Positions 48,430 through 57,571 of a DNA stretch of 64,000 nucleotides are shown piece by piece. Position numbers and translations under genes: made by a program. The notes beneath the pieces were generated by a model. It worked only from the letters and a program-made list of their open reading frames with translations. It did not search any database and was not told the origin of the DNA. Positions within the stretch are counted from its first letter, which is position 1. Every line of letters begins with the position of its first letter. The DNA is taken from positions 806,001-870,000 of the forward strand of contig NZ_RAQK01000001.1 in assembly GCF_003610455.1 (NCBI RefSeq). The letters run 5' to 3'. This DNA is from Sulfitobacter guttiformis (GTDB taxonomy: Bacteria > Pseudomonadota > Alphaproteobacteria > Rhodobacterales > Rhodobacteraceae).

Positions 48430-48695
48430 CAGCGATTTCAGCACGCCATTCCTGCTTTCCTAATTCCCGCATACCGATAGCGCACCCCGCCAGACAATGC
48501 TGGCCATCACTCCTGTACGGCGCCATTACATATTGCTTCCGCTTAACTTCGCTGGCCCGGCAGGAATTGACGTTAAGTCATCCTAGGTAAGCCTAGTAAG
48601 TGACGTAACGTATAACTACGTAACCCATCACGAAGATTGTATACCGCTGCCAACGCGGCATGCCGATGCAGTCGAAGCAGAATTGCGAGATGGAT
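48430..48695 (+). promoter_or_regulatory. Control region between the two MerR genes
   Basis: This 266-base gap holds TGAC-GTTAA-GTCA at 48568-48580, CTAGG-TAAG-CCTAG at 48583-48596 and three ACGTA repeats within 48603-48622 (with TACGTA palindromic). Such clustered dyads suggest binding by a MerR dimer and a promoter for the downstream fatty-acid genes. Confidence 0.45.
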
Positions 48696-49094
48696 ATGAC
48701 CACCGATACCTTAACGATCAGAGAGATGTGCGACGCCTTCGACGTAACACCGCGTACCTTGCGGTTCTACGAGGCAAAGGAGTTGCTTTTCCCCGAAAGG
48801 GTCGGCCAGAAGCGCCTCTTTACCAAGCGTGACCGCGCGCGCCTCAAGCTTATCCTGCGCGGCAAACGCTTCGGCTTCTCGCTTGAGGACATCCGCCAGT
48901 TGCTTGACCTTTACTATAAAGGTGATGGCCAGCTGAGCCAGCTCGAGCAGACCTACGAGCTTGCAGGTCAGCGCCTCGCAGACCTCGAAAAACAGCGCAC
49001 GGACCTTGATGAAGCGATTACCGATCTGCGCGATCAGTTGAAATGGGTCGAAAAAGTTATCTCGGCGCAGCGCGCAACACGTCAAGCGAGCTGA
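48696..49094 (+). CDS. MerR-family regulator 2
   Basis: The 132-residue protein resembles MerR 1: REMCDAFDVTPRTLRFYEAKELL and FGFSLEDIRQLLDLYY, with a C-terminal coiled coil. No metal Cys is present. Adjacent MerR-type regulators such as LiuR control branched-chain and fatty acyl-CoA degradation in proteobacteria. The start is uncertain; MDMTTDT two codons earlier is an alternative. Confidence 0.88.
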   Translation: MTTDTLTIREMCDAFDVTPRTLRFYEAKELLFPERVGQKRLFTKRDRARLKLILRGKRFGFSLEDIRQLLDLYYKGDGQLSQLEQTYELAGQRLADLEKQRTDLDEAITDLRDQLKWVEKVISAQRATRQAS

Positions 49095-49172
49095 GCCCCT
49101 CACATTGAGCAGGCGTGTAAAGCAAAGCGCGTCTTTCTATCAGAAATTTCATTTGTTTCAGGGAGAAACCAG

Positions 49173-50954
49173 ATGCCCACATACACAGCCCCGACCAAAG
49201 ACATGCAATTTATCCTGCACGACGTTCTGAAAATCTCGCAGGCAAAAACACCCGGCTACGCAGACCTCGAGCCCGACTTTACCGGCGCCATACTCGAAGA
49301 AGCGAGCAAGCTGACCTCGGAAGTCCTGGCACCACTGAACGCCTCCGGTGATAAAGAAGGATGCCGCTTGGAGAACGGTGTCGTCTATACCCCAAAAGGC
49401 TTCAAAGAAGCCTTCGAAAAGGTCAAAGAAGGCGGCTGGCCCGGTTTGGATATGCCAGAGCAGTACGGTGGCCAGAACATGCCCGCCGTCATCGGCTCGG
49501 CTGTAGGCGAGATGTTCAGCTCCGCCAATATGGCCTTCACAATGTATCAGGGTCTGACCCACGGCGCCGCCTCAGCGATCCTCGCCCACGGCACAGATGC
49601 ACAAAAAGATTTGTTCCTGCCCAAAATGGTCAGCTGCGAATGGACCGGCACAATGAACCTGACGGAACCACACTGTGGCACCGATCTGGGACTGATGCGC
49701 ACCAAAGCAGCCCCACAGGCCGACGGATCATATAAAATCACCGGCCAGAAGATATTTATCTCGTCGGGCGAGCATGACATGGCCGACAACATTATCCATC
49801 TGGTGCTGGCAAAAATCGAAGGCGGGCCCGAAGGCATCAAAGGTGTATCGTTGTTTATTGTTCCAAAAGTGAACGTGAACGAAGATGGTACTCTGGGCGC
49901 GCGCAATGGCGCATCGGTTGGATCCATCGAGGACAAGATGGGCATTCATGGCAACTCCACCTGCGTAATGAACTATGACGAGGCGACAGGATACCTGCTT
50001 GGCGAAGAGCACAAGGGCATGCGCGCCATGTTCACCATGATGAACGAGGCCCGTCTTGGTGTCGGCATGCAGGGCGTGGCACAGGCTCAGGTCGCCTACG
50101 AGAATGCATTAGCTTATGCGCATGACCGCCTTCAGGGCCGTGCCGTTACAGGGGTTGAGGCACCAGATAAGCCTGCCGATCCGCTGATCGTTCACCCCGA
50201 CATCCGCCGCTCGCTGATGGATCAAAAAAGCTTTACCGAAGCCGCCCGTGCCTTCATCCTTTGGGGTGCCACAATGATCGACGCGGCCCACCGCTCCGAA
50301 GACAAGGACGCGGATGGTCTCGTGTCCCTGCTCACCCCGGTGATCAAAGGGTTCCTGACGGACGTAGGCTATGACATGACCGTCAAGGCCCAGCAGGTAT
50401 ACGGCGGTCACGGCTACATTGAGGAATGGGGCATGTCCCAGTTCACCCGAGATGCCCGTATCGCCATGATCTATGAAGGTGCAAATGGCGTTCAGGCCCT
50501 TGATCTGGTTGGTCGCAAACTGGCACAGGACGGCGGCAAACACGTCATGGCCTTCTTTGATCTGGTCAAGTCCTTCTGCAAAGACAACGCAGGTCAGGAC
50601 GCGGCGTTTGACAAGGACTTCATCGAGCCGCTGAAAGCTGCATCAAAGGATCTGCAAGCCGCAGGTATGTTCTTCATGCAAAACGGCATGAAGAATCCGA
50701 ACCACGCACTCGCAGGGTCCAACGATTTCATGCATATGTTTGGCCATGTCTGCCTTGGTCTGATGTGGGGCATGATGGGCAAGGCGGCGAATGACGCGCT
50801 GGCGGCGGGCACCACCGATGCCACATTCTATGAGACAAAGCTGGCAACCGGTCGCTACTATATGGCACGCCAACTGCCTGCTACGGCCCTGCATCTGACG
50901 CGCATCCAATCGGGTGCCGACACAGTTATGGCCTTGGACGCGGCAAACTTCTAA
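49173..50954 (+). CDS. Acyl-CoA dehydrogenase with C-terminal extension
   Basis: The 593-residue protein has an N-terminal DUF-type cap, [19 protein letters not shown] (substrate/FAD), [10 protein letters not shown], and catalytic Glu in [18 protein letters not shown], followed by a C-terminal acyl-CoA dehydrogenase domain. It begins the first step of beta-oxidation. It starts a run that includes thiolase and FadJ downstream. Confidence 0.93.
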   Translation: MPTYTAPTKDMQFILHDVLKISQAKTPGYADLEPDFTGAILEEASKLTSEVLAPLNASGDKEGCRLENGVVYTPKGFKEAFEKVKEGGWPGLDMPEQYGGQNMPAVIGSAVGEMFSSANMAFTMYQGLTHGAASAILAHGTDAQKDLFLPKMVSCEWTGTMNLTEPHCGTDLGLMRTKAAPQADGSYKITGQKIFISSGEHDMADNIIHLVLAKIEGGPEGIKGVSLFIVPKVNVNEDGTLGARNGASVGSIEDKMGIHGNSTCVMNYDEATGYLLGEEHKGMRAMFTMMNEARLGVGMQGVAQAQVAYENALAYAHDRLQGRAVTGVEAPDKPADPLIVHPDIRRSLMDQKSFTEAARAFILWGATMIDAAHRSEDKDADGLVSLLTPVIKGFLTDVGYDMTVKAQQVYGGHGYIEEWGMSQFTRDARIAMIYEGANGVQALDLVGRKLAQDGGKHVMAFFDLVKSFCKDNAGQDAAFDKDFIEPLKAASKDLQAAGMFFMQNGMKNPNHALAGSNDFMHMFGHVCLGLMWGMMGKAANDALAAGTTDATFYETKLATGRYYMARQLPATALHLTRIQSGADTVMALDAANF

Positions 50955-51022
50955 GCTGGCCAAAATTTCTTGAAAAGGTCGGCGGGGGGCTTTCCTCCCG
51001 CTTGCCACAACCGGAGAGACAT

Positions 51023-51235
51023 GTGCCGAAACGCTTTCGACTGACCCGCCGCTTTCCCGTCGCCATGACGGAAGACGGTTATCGCCGCCTCAAGAAGTTC
51101 AGTGCGGAGGCAGGATTGGACGAAGGCGAAGCGTTATCGTTCCTCTTTGAAAATTTCTCCTCGGTAATGAATGAGGAAAACCTGACGGCGCGCCTGCGGC
51201 TGTTCAATTCGGAAATCGACGATCGCAAGCGATGA
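51023..51235 (+). CDS. Small basic protein, unclassified
   Basis: The 70-residue protein begins MPKRFRLTRRFPVAMTEDG and contains a helix-rich RRLKKFSAEAGLDEGEALSFLFENFSSV. GGAGAG is seven bases before the GTG used as start, the best ribosome-binding site here. It is conserved in context, between two acyl-CoA dehydrogenase genes, though the family is unknown to me; it may be a small ribbon-helix-helix-like regulator. Confidence 0.65.
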   Translation: MPKRFRLTRRFPVAMTEDGYRRLKKFSAEAGLDEGEALSFLFENFSSVMNEENLTARLRLFNSEIDDRKR

Positions 51236-51255
51236 AGTAACCTTGGGAGGGGTAC

Positions 51256-52413
51256 ATGAGGGATTTTGCACCGACAACATCCAGCTGGATGACCGACGAG
51301 CACAGAATGCTTGCCGAGATGACCGCCGGTTTCATCAATACTGAATGGGCTCCCCGTTTCACCAAATGGCGAGAGCAGTCGGAGATGGACCGCTCCACAT
51401 GGAACGAGGCCGCCGCACTGGGTCTGCTGTGTCCCTCAATCCCCGAAGAATACGGTGGCGCAGGCGGTGACTTCGGGCACGAAGCCGCCATTCTGATCGA
51501 AGCCGCCCGCGCCAATCTGGCCAGCTGGGGCGCAGGAATCCATTCTGGCATCGTGGCACATTATATACTGGCCTACGGCACCGAAGAACAAAAGCACCGC
51601 TGGCTGCCCAAGATGATATCGGGCGAGATGGTAGGGGCGCTGGCCATGACCGAGCCTTCTACCGGATCAGACGTGCAGGCGATCAAGACAAAAGCGATCA
51701 AAGACGGCAATGCCTACCGGCTGTCGGGGCAAAAGACCTTCATCACCAATGGCCAGCACGCCGGTCTGATCATCGTCGCGGCAAAAACCGATCCGTCACT
51801 CGGCTCTAAGGGCGTGAGCCTTGTGGTGGTTGAGACCGAAGGCGCTAATGGCTTCGAGCGTGGGCGCAACCTCGCCAAAATCGGTAAGCACGCTTCTGAC
51901 ACCTCAGAGCTCTTTTTTGACAACGTCGAAATTCCGCCCGAAAATATACTGGGTGGCGAGGAGGGCAAAGGCTTCTACCAGATGATGAAACAGCTGCCCC
52001 AAGAGCGGCTGATCATAGCCTGTGAGGCAGTCGGCGCGATGGAGGGCGCGGTAGCCCGCACCATCGAGTATTGCCAGACGCGCGAGGCCTTCGGCGGTCC
52101 GCTTACCCAGTTTCAGAATACCCGCTTCAAACTTGCTGAATGCAAAACCAAAACTACGGTGGCTCGCGCATTCCTTGATCAGTGCATCACCGAGCATTTG
52201 CGTGGCGAGCTGACAGTAGACCGCGCAGCAATGGCGAAATACTGGCTCACCGACACGCAGGGAGAAGTACTTGATGAGTGCCTGCAACTGCATGGGGGCT
52301 ACGGATTTATGCAAGAATATGCGATTGGCGAGATGTGGACCGATGCCCGCGTACAGCGCATTTACGGTGGCACCAACGAGATCATGAAGGAGCTGATTTC
52401 CCGAAATCTCTAG
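51256..52413 (+). CDS. Acyl-CoA dehydrogenase (long-chain/isovaleryl-like)
   Basis: The 385-residue flavoprotein has [24 protein letters not shown] and the C-terminal [16 protein letters not shown]. The usual catalytic Glu of the YEG motif is replaced by Gly, as in long-chain and isovaleryl-CoA types where Glu near ERL is used; [12 protein letters not shown] fits. GGGAGG precedes the ATG. Confidence 0.92.
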   Translation: MRDFAPTTSSWMTDEHRMLAEMTAGFINTEWAPRFTKWREQSEMDRSTWNEAAALGLLCPSIPEEYGGAGGDFGHEAAILIEAARANLASWGAGIHSGIVAHYILAYGTEEQKHRWLPKMISGEMVGALAMTEPSTGSDVQAIKTKAIKDGNAYRLSGQKTFITNGQHAGLIIVAAKTDPSLGSKGVSLVVVETEGANGFERGRNLAKIGKHASDTSELFFDNVEIPPENILGGEEGKGFYQMMKQLPQERLIIACEAVGAMEGAVARTIEYCQTREAFGGPLTQFQNTRFKLAECKTKTTVARAFLDQCITEHLRGELTVDRAAMAKYWLTDTQGEVLDECLQLHGGYGFMQEYAIGEMWTDARVQRIYGGTNEIMKELISRNL

Positions 52414-52578
52414 CAACTGGCCGACACTACAATTCGCAATTTTGAGTTTACTGGGAAAAATGATAAAATGTGAGAACCTTGAAGCAGCCAGATTCAAAGA
52501 ACGCCAGCGTTCTTCAATTCTCCCTCTGAACTCAAGCGGACTTTCCCGCTGCCGACATTAAAAACAGGAAGCATACTA

Positions 52579-53217
52579 ATGACCATTAAACTCTACTGCT
52601 TTGGCGAAAGCGGCAATGCATACAAAGCGGCGCTTGCGCTTGAACTGTCGGGGCTCGCTTGGGAGCCGGTCAAGGTCGATTTCTTTGGTGGGCAGACGAG
52701 GACACCCGACTACCGTACGCAGATAAATAACCTTGGCGAAGTGCCTGTGATGGTGGACGGCGATGTAAGGCTGACGCAATCGGGTGTCATTCAGGATTAC
52801 ATCTCGGAGAAGTCCGGCAAATTCGGCGGCAAGGATGCGCAAGAGCGACGGGAGGTTCTGCGTTGGGTGCTGTGGGACAACCACAAGTTAAGCTCAATGG
52901 CGGGCATGACACGCTTCTTGATGAATTTCCTGCCGGCCGACAAACAGCCAAAGGAAGTAATTGCCTTTAATCAGAGCCGTCTCACGGCGGCTTATGAATT
53001 GCTCAATAGCCATCTTGAGGGGCGCAAGTGGATCGTGGGGGACACGCTCACCAACGCCGACCTGAGCTGCTGTGGTTATCTCTATTATCCCGAGCCATTT
53101 GGTTTTGACCGTAGCGCCTACCCCAATATCGATGCGTGGCTGAATCGCATCTCGAACACGGCGGGATGGAAAGCACCGTATGACCTCATGCCCGGCTCCC
53201 CTGCGGACCGCACATAA
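52579..53217 (+). CDS. Glutathione S-transferase family protein
   Basis: The 212-residue protein has an N-terminal thioredoxin-like domain (INNLGEVPVMVDGDVRLTQSGVI) and a C-terminal helical domain with WIVGDTLTNADLSCCGYLYY. It lies within the fatty-acid oxidation cluster; substrate is unknown. The YidD-like gene follows after three bases. Confidence 0.92.
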   Translation: MTIKLYCFGESGNAYKAALALELSGLAWEPVKVDFFGGQTRTPDYRTQINNLGEVPVMVDGDVRLTQSGVIQDYISEKSGKFGGKDAQERREVLRWVLWDNHKLSSMAGMTRFLMNFLPADKQPKEVIAFNQSRLTAAYELLNSHLEGRKWIVGDTLTNADLSCCGYLYYPEPFGFDRSAYPNIDAWLNRISNTAGWKAPYDLMPGSPADRT

Positions 53218-53220
53218 TCC

Positions 53221-53598
53221 ATGCTAAGCCAACCTGCTCTCACGGCCATCGGCGCCTACCAGCGGTATCTCTCACCGCGAAAAGGCTATGGCTGCGCCTA
53301 CAGGCTGGCCAATGATAGCGCGGGATGTTCAGGTTTTGCCAATCAGGCAATTACAGATTTTGGCATTCTGAGTTCGGTCCCCCCTATCTTGAAGCGCTTT
53401 GCCGATTGCGAGCAGGCAGCCATGGCGCTTCAGAACCGCTCCGAAGACGAGGGACCGTCTAACAACAAGAAAAAATCCCGCTGGCACGATCATGGCGACT
53501 ATTGCGGCAGTTGCTACTGCCAGCGCGCCAAATCCTTCAGCGCGGAAACATCACCGGATTGCTCACCTGATTGCAGACCTGACTGCTGCAGCCTGTGA
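53221..53598 (+). CDS. YidD-like protein with Cys-rich tail
   Basis: The 125-residue protein begins with a YidD signature: AIGAYQRYLSPRKGYGCAYR and AGCSGFANQAITDFG. The tail (about residues 88-125) has about eight Cys and several His (HDHGDYCGSCYC, then PDC repeats). Canonical YidD aids membrane-protein insertion; whether this variant does is unknown. Confidence 0.82.
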   Translation: MLSQPALTAIGAYQRYLSPRKGYGCAYRLANDSAGCSGFANQAITDFGILSSVPPILKRFADCEQAAMALQNRSEDEGPSNNKKKSRWHDHGDYCGSCYCQRAKSFSAETSPDCSPDCRPDCCSL

Positions 53599-53626
53599 CC
53601 AAAGACATAACAAAAGGACATCTATT

Positions 53627-54838
53627 ATGACCGAAGCCTATATTTATGACGCCCTGCGCACCCCGCGCGGCAAAGGCCGCGCCGACGGTGCACTGCACGA
53701 GTTGACCTCACTGCGTCTGTCGGCCCTCACCCTCAATGCCCTCAAGGAGCGTAACAACCTCGAAGGCCACGCCGTAGAGGACGTAATCTGGGGCAATGTT
53801 ACCCAAGTGATGGAGCAAGGTGGCTGCCTTGCGCGCTCTGCCGTACTTGCCTCCGATCTTGATGAGCGTATCCCAGGCCTCGCGATCAACCGCTTCTGTG
53901 CGAGCGGCATGGAAGCCGTGAACCTTGCGGCCAATCAGGTCCGTGGTGGCGCGGGTATGGCCTATATCGCCGGCGGGGTCGAAATGATGGGCCGCGTGCC
54001 GATGGGCAGTGACGGCGCGGCTATTGCCGCCGATCCCAGCATCGCAATGGACCAGTATTTTGTACCGCAGGGCATTTCCGCCGATATCATCGCGACCGAA
54101 TACGGTTTTACCCGCGATGATGCCGACGCGCTTGCCATCGCCTCGCAGCAGCGTGCTAAAAAAGCATGGGACGAAGGACGTTTCGACAAATCAGTCATCA
54201 CAATCCGCGACCAGAACGGCCTCGAAATCCTAAGCCGTGACGAGTACATGCGCCCACAGACAGACATGCAAAGCCTCGGCGCGCTCACTCCTGCGTTCCA
54301 AGCCATGGGTGAAGTCATGCCCGGCTTCGACAAGGTTGCATTGCTCAAGTACCCGCACCTGGAAAAAATCAACCATATCCACCACGCGGGCAACTCATCC
54401 GGTATCGTTGACGGCGCCGCCGCGATCCTGATCGGTAACAAAGAATTCGGCGAGAAATATGGCCTCAAGCCACGTGCGCGCATTCGTGCGACTGCAAAAA
54501 TCGGCACCGATCCGACAATCATGCTGACTGGACCCGTGCCGGTAACAGAAAAAATCCTTGCTGATAACGGGATGAACATCAAAGACATCGACATGTTCGA
54601 GGTCAATGAAGCGTTTGCTTCAGTTGTCCTGCGCTTTATGCAGGCGTTTGATGTGGACCATGACAAGGTCAACGTAAACGGCGGCTCGATTGCGATGGGT
54701 CACCCGCTGGGGGCAACCGGCGCGATGATTATCGGCACGCTTCTGGACGAACTGGAGCGCGCGGACAAAGAAGTTGGACTTGCCACTCTTTGTATTGCGT
54801 CAGGCATGGGTGCCGCGACTATCATCGAGCGGGTGTAG
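53627..54838 (+). CDS. fadA: Acetyl-CoA acyltransferase (thiolase)
   Basis: The 403-residue thiolase cleaves 3-ketoacyl-CoA. The nucleophile Cys lies in NRFCASGMEA; His in GGSIAMGHPLGATGA; the second Cys in LCIASGMGAA. AGGA precedes the ATG, which gives MTEAYIYDALRTPRG; longer upstream frames are not needed. Confidence 0.95.
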   Translation: MTEAYIYDALRTPRGKGRADGALHELTSLRLSALTLNALKERNNLEGHAVEDVIWGNVTQVMEQGGCLARSAVLASDLDERIPGLAINRFCASGMEAVNLAANQVRGGAGMAYIAGGVEMMGRVPMGSDGAAIAADPSIAMDQYFVPQGISADIIATEYGFTRDDADALAIASQQRAKKAWDEGRFDKSVITIRDQNGLEILSRDEYMRPQTDMQSLGALTPAFQAMGEVMPGFDKVALLKYPHLEKINHIHHAGNSSGIVDGAAAILIGNKEFGEKYGLKPRARIRATAKIGTDPTIMLTGPVPVTEKILADNGMNIKDIDMFEVNEAFASVVLRFMQAFDVDHDKVNVNGGSIAMGHPLGATGAMIIGTLLDELERADKEVGLATLCIASGMGAATIIERV

Positions 54839-54842
54839 CAAA

Positions 54843-55325
54843 GTGGGTGGGGAAGAGAGAGAAGACGCGCAGGAGATATGCGAACGCATTCTCAAAGTCA
54901 CCGGTGAAGCTATGCTGGCCAATGATTTTGACACGTTCGCTGCGTACTTCGAAATTCCCCACTTCATCTCCACGTCGGACAACAAGGCCTCAATCGAGAC
55001 AATCGAAGAGTTTCGAGACCTTTTTGACCGCACCCATGAGGATTTCCGGGTCAAGCGGATAACGGATCTGATCCGGATTTGTGACGTCAGCGAATATCGC
55101 AGTCCGACGCAAATAGGCTCAACGCACACAACTCATATGATGTGCGGTGCACAGCGGGTTCATGGGCCGTTCCCGTGCTTCTCGACATTAGAACATATTA
55201 ACGGCGAGTGGAAAATCACCTCAAGCCAATACGCCGTAGACAAAAAACTGGGGGTTGGTGCCGCGCTAAATGCGCAAAGCGCCATCACACAGGAAAAACA
55301 GACAAAAGTCAGGAACGAAGAATGA
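54843..55325 (+). CDS. NTF2/SnoaL-like small protein
   Basis: The 160-residue protein begins with a GTG overlapping no other start; a clear ribosome-binding site is not visible, so the start is uncertain. VTGEAMLANDFDTFAAYFEIPHFIS and INGEWKITSSQYAV resemble SnoaL/NTF2-fold proteins. It is coupled by ATGA to the FadJ gene, suggesting a role in acyl-CoA metabolism; function is unknown. Confidence 0.65.
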   Translation: MGGEEREDAQEICERILKVTGEAMLANDFDTFAAYFEIPHFISTSDNKASIETIEEFRDLFDRTHEDFRVKRITDLIRICDVSEYRSPTQIGSTHTTHMMCGAQRVHGPFPCFSTLEHINGEWKITSSQYAVDKKLGVGAALNAQSAITQEKQTKVRNEE

Positions 55326-57526
55326 CCGATTTTACCATGAATACAGATGCCGACGGCATTGCCACGATTACGTGGGATGTTGCGGATAAATCCATGAACG
55401 TGATGTCCGTTGAGGGGCTAGAACAGCTCGACGCGCTGACCGATGCGGCACTCGCCGATGATGCGGTGAAAGGCATTATCATCACATCCGGTAAGGCTGG
55501 CTCGTTTGCCGGTGGTATGGATCTCAACCTGCTGGCAAAGATGAAAGCAGATGCAGGCGACGATCCTGCCAAAGGTCTGTTTGAGGGAACGATGCGTATG
55601 CACGCCCTTCTGCGCAAGATCGAGCGCGCAGGCATGGCCCCCAAAACCAACAAAGGCGGCAAGCCTATCGCGGCGGTCCTGCCCGGCACCGCCGCTGGCA
55701 TCGGGCTTGAGCTTCCCCTCGCCACTCACCGCATTTTCGCCGCTAACAATCCTAAGGCCCGCATAGGTCTGCCTGAAATTCAGGTTGGTATCTTTCCGGG
55801 TGCTGGCGGCACTACCCGTCTGGTGCGGATGCTGGGTGCGATGGCTGCCTCTCCTCTGTTGCTGGAGGGTAAAATGCTGGCCCCTGCAGATGCCAAAAAA
55901 GCCGGTATTATACACGAGGTCAGCGACGACCCGATGGCCGATGCGCGCGCATGGGTCCTCTCCGCGACAGACGCCGATATTCTCAAGCCTTGGGATGCAA
56001 AGGGCTACAAAATGCCCGGCGGCGCGCCCTACCACCCCGCGGGTTTCATGACCTTTGTCGGGGCCTCTGCCATGGTCAACGGCAAGACAAAAGGCGTCTT
56101 CCCCGCTGCAAAAGCGCTGCTGAGTGCAGTCTATGAAGGCGCGCTTGTCCCCTTCGATGTGGCCCTAAAGATCGAGGCCCGCTGGTTCACCTCTGTGCTA
56201 ATGAACCCGACCTCATCTGCAATGATCCGCTCGCTTTTCCTCAACAAAGAAGCTTTGGAAAAAGGCGCTGTACGCCCCGAAGGCATTCCTGACCAGCGCG
56301 TCAAAAAGCTGGGCGTTCTGGGCGCTGGTATGATGGGCGCGGGCATCGCCCTCGTCTCCGCACAGGCGGGCATCGAAGTTGTTCTGATCGACCGCGATCA
56401 GGCAGCGGCCGACAAAGGCAAAGCCTACTCCGAGAGCTATATGGACAAAGGTATCGCTCGCAAAAAAGCCACTGTAGAGAAAAAGGAGGCACTGCTCTCG
56501 CTCATCACTGCCACCTCCGATCTCGACGCTCTCAAGGGCTGCGATCTGATCATCGAGGCGGTTTTCGAGGACCCGAAGGTGAAGGCCGAGATGACTAAAA
56601 AGGTCGAGGCGGTAATTCCCGAGGACTGTATCTACGCCTCTAACACCTCCACCCTGCCAATCACCGATCTAGCCAAAGCCTCCAGCCGCCAAGAACAGTT
56701 CATCGGTATTCACTTTTTCAGCCCCGTTGAGCGGATGCTGTTGGTAGAGATCATCAAAGGCGCCGAGACCGGTGACCGTGCTGTGGCAAAGGCGCTCGAT
56801 TATGTGCGCCAGATCCGCAAAACGCCGATCGTCGTCAACGACGCGCGCTTTTTCTACGCCAACCGCTGCATCATCCCCTATGGCGGCGAAGCAAACCGCA
56901 TGATTACCGAAGGCATCGCCCCTTGGTATATCGATCAGGCTGCACAAATGCTTGGCTTCCCTGTCGGTCCGGTACAATTGGGCGACGAGACCTCCGTGGA
57001 CCTCGCCACCAAGATCATGCGCGCCACCAAGGCCGCGATGGGCAATGCCTATCCTGCGTCCGAGGCGGATGAGCTGATTGTCTGGCTCGAAGAAAAAGGC
57101 CGCCTGGGCCGCAAGACCAAAGCGGGCTATTTCGACTATGACGAAAAAGGCAAGCGCCTTGGATACTGGAAAGGCATGCAGGACAAATACCCGCTGGCAG
57201 AAGTCCAGCCCCCCTTGCAGGACGTCCAAGACCGCCTGATGTTCGTACAGGTCCTTGAGGCCGTGCGTGCGCTGGGAGAAGGCGTCCTCATGGACATCCG
57301 CGAGGGCGACGTAGGTGCGATCCTCGGCTGGGGCTTTGCGCCATGGTCCGGTGGTCCGTTCTCCTGGTTGGATATGATCGGCACACCCTACGCAGCCGAG
57401 CGTTGTGACCAGCTTGAGGCGCAATTCGGAGAGCGGTTCAAATGCCCCGACTTGCTGCGTGAAATGGCCGACAAGAACCAAAGCTTTTATGGTCGTTTTG
57501 GACCAGAGGCCAAAAAAGCAGCCTGA
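55322..57526 (+). CDS. fadJ: Fatty-acid oxidation complex alpha subunit (FadJ type)
   Basis: The 734-residue bifunctional protein has an N-terminal enoyl-CoA hydratase (about 1-290; GTAAGIGLELPLA and IGLPEIQVGIFPGAGGT) and a 3-hydroxyacyl-CoA dehydrogenase with NAD motif LGAGMMGAGIA and IHFFSPVERM. It pairs with FadA upstream for the last steps of beta-oxidation. It is followed by a strong terminator. Confidence 0.95.
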   Translation: MTDFTMNTDADGIATITWDVADKSMNVMSVEGLEQLDALTDAALADDAVKGIIITSGKAGSFAGGMDLNLLAKMKADAGDDPAKGLFEGTMRMHALLRKIERAGMAPKTNKGGKPIAAVLPGTAAGIGLELPLATHRIFAANNPKARIGLPEIQVGIFPGAGGTTRLVRMLGAMAASPLLLEGKMLAPADAKKAGIIHEVSDDPMADARAWVLSATDADILKPWDAKGYKMPGGAPYHPAGFMTFVGASAMVNGKTKGVFPAAKALLSAVYEGALVPFDVALKIEARWFTSVLMNPTSSAMIRSLFLNKEALEKGAVRPEGIPDQRVKKLGVLGAGMMGAGIALVSAQAGIEVVLIDRDQAAADKGKAYSESYMDKGIARKKATVEKKEALLSLITATSDLDALKGCDLIIEAVFEDPKVKAEMTKKVEAVIPEDCIYASNTSTLPITDLAKASSRQEQFIGIHFFSPVERMLLVEIIKGAETGDRAVAKALDYVRQIRKTPIVVNDARFFYANRCIIPYGGEANRMITEGIAPWYIDQAAQMLGFPVGPVQLGDETSVDLATKIMRATKAAMGNAYPASEADELIVWLEEKGRLGRKTKAGYFDYDEKGKRLGYWKGMQDKYPLAEVQPPLQDVQDRLMFVQVLEAVRALGEGVLMDIREGDVGAILGWGFAPWSGGPFSWLDMIGTPYAAERCDQLEAQFGERFKCPDLLREMADKNQSFYGRFGPEAKKAA

Positions 57527-57538
57527 TCAGGCACAAGT

Positions 57539-57565
57539 AAAGGGGCGCTTCGGCGCCCCTTTTTA
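57539..57565. terminator. Strong terminator after fadJ
   Basis: An eight-base-pair stem AGGGGCGC / GCGCCCCT closed by TTCG is followed by T residues. It lies 14 bases past the fadJ stop and between convergent genes, so it may act in both directions. Confidence 0.93.
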
Positions 57566-57571
57566 TATCCG

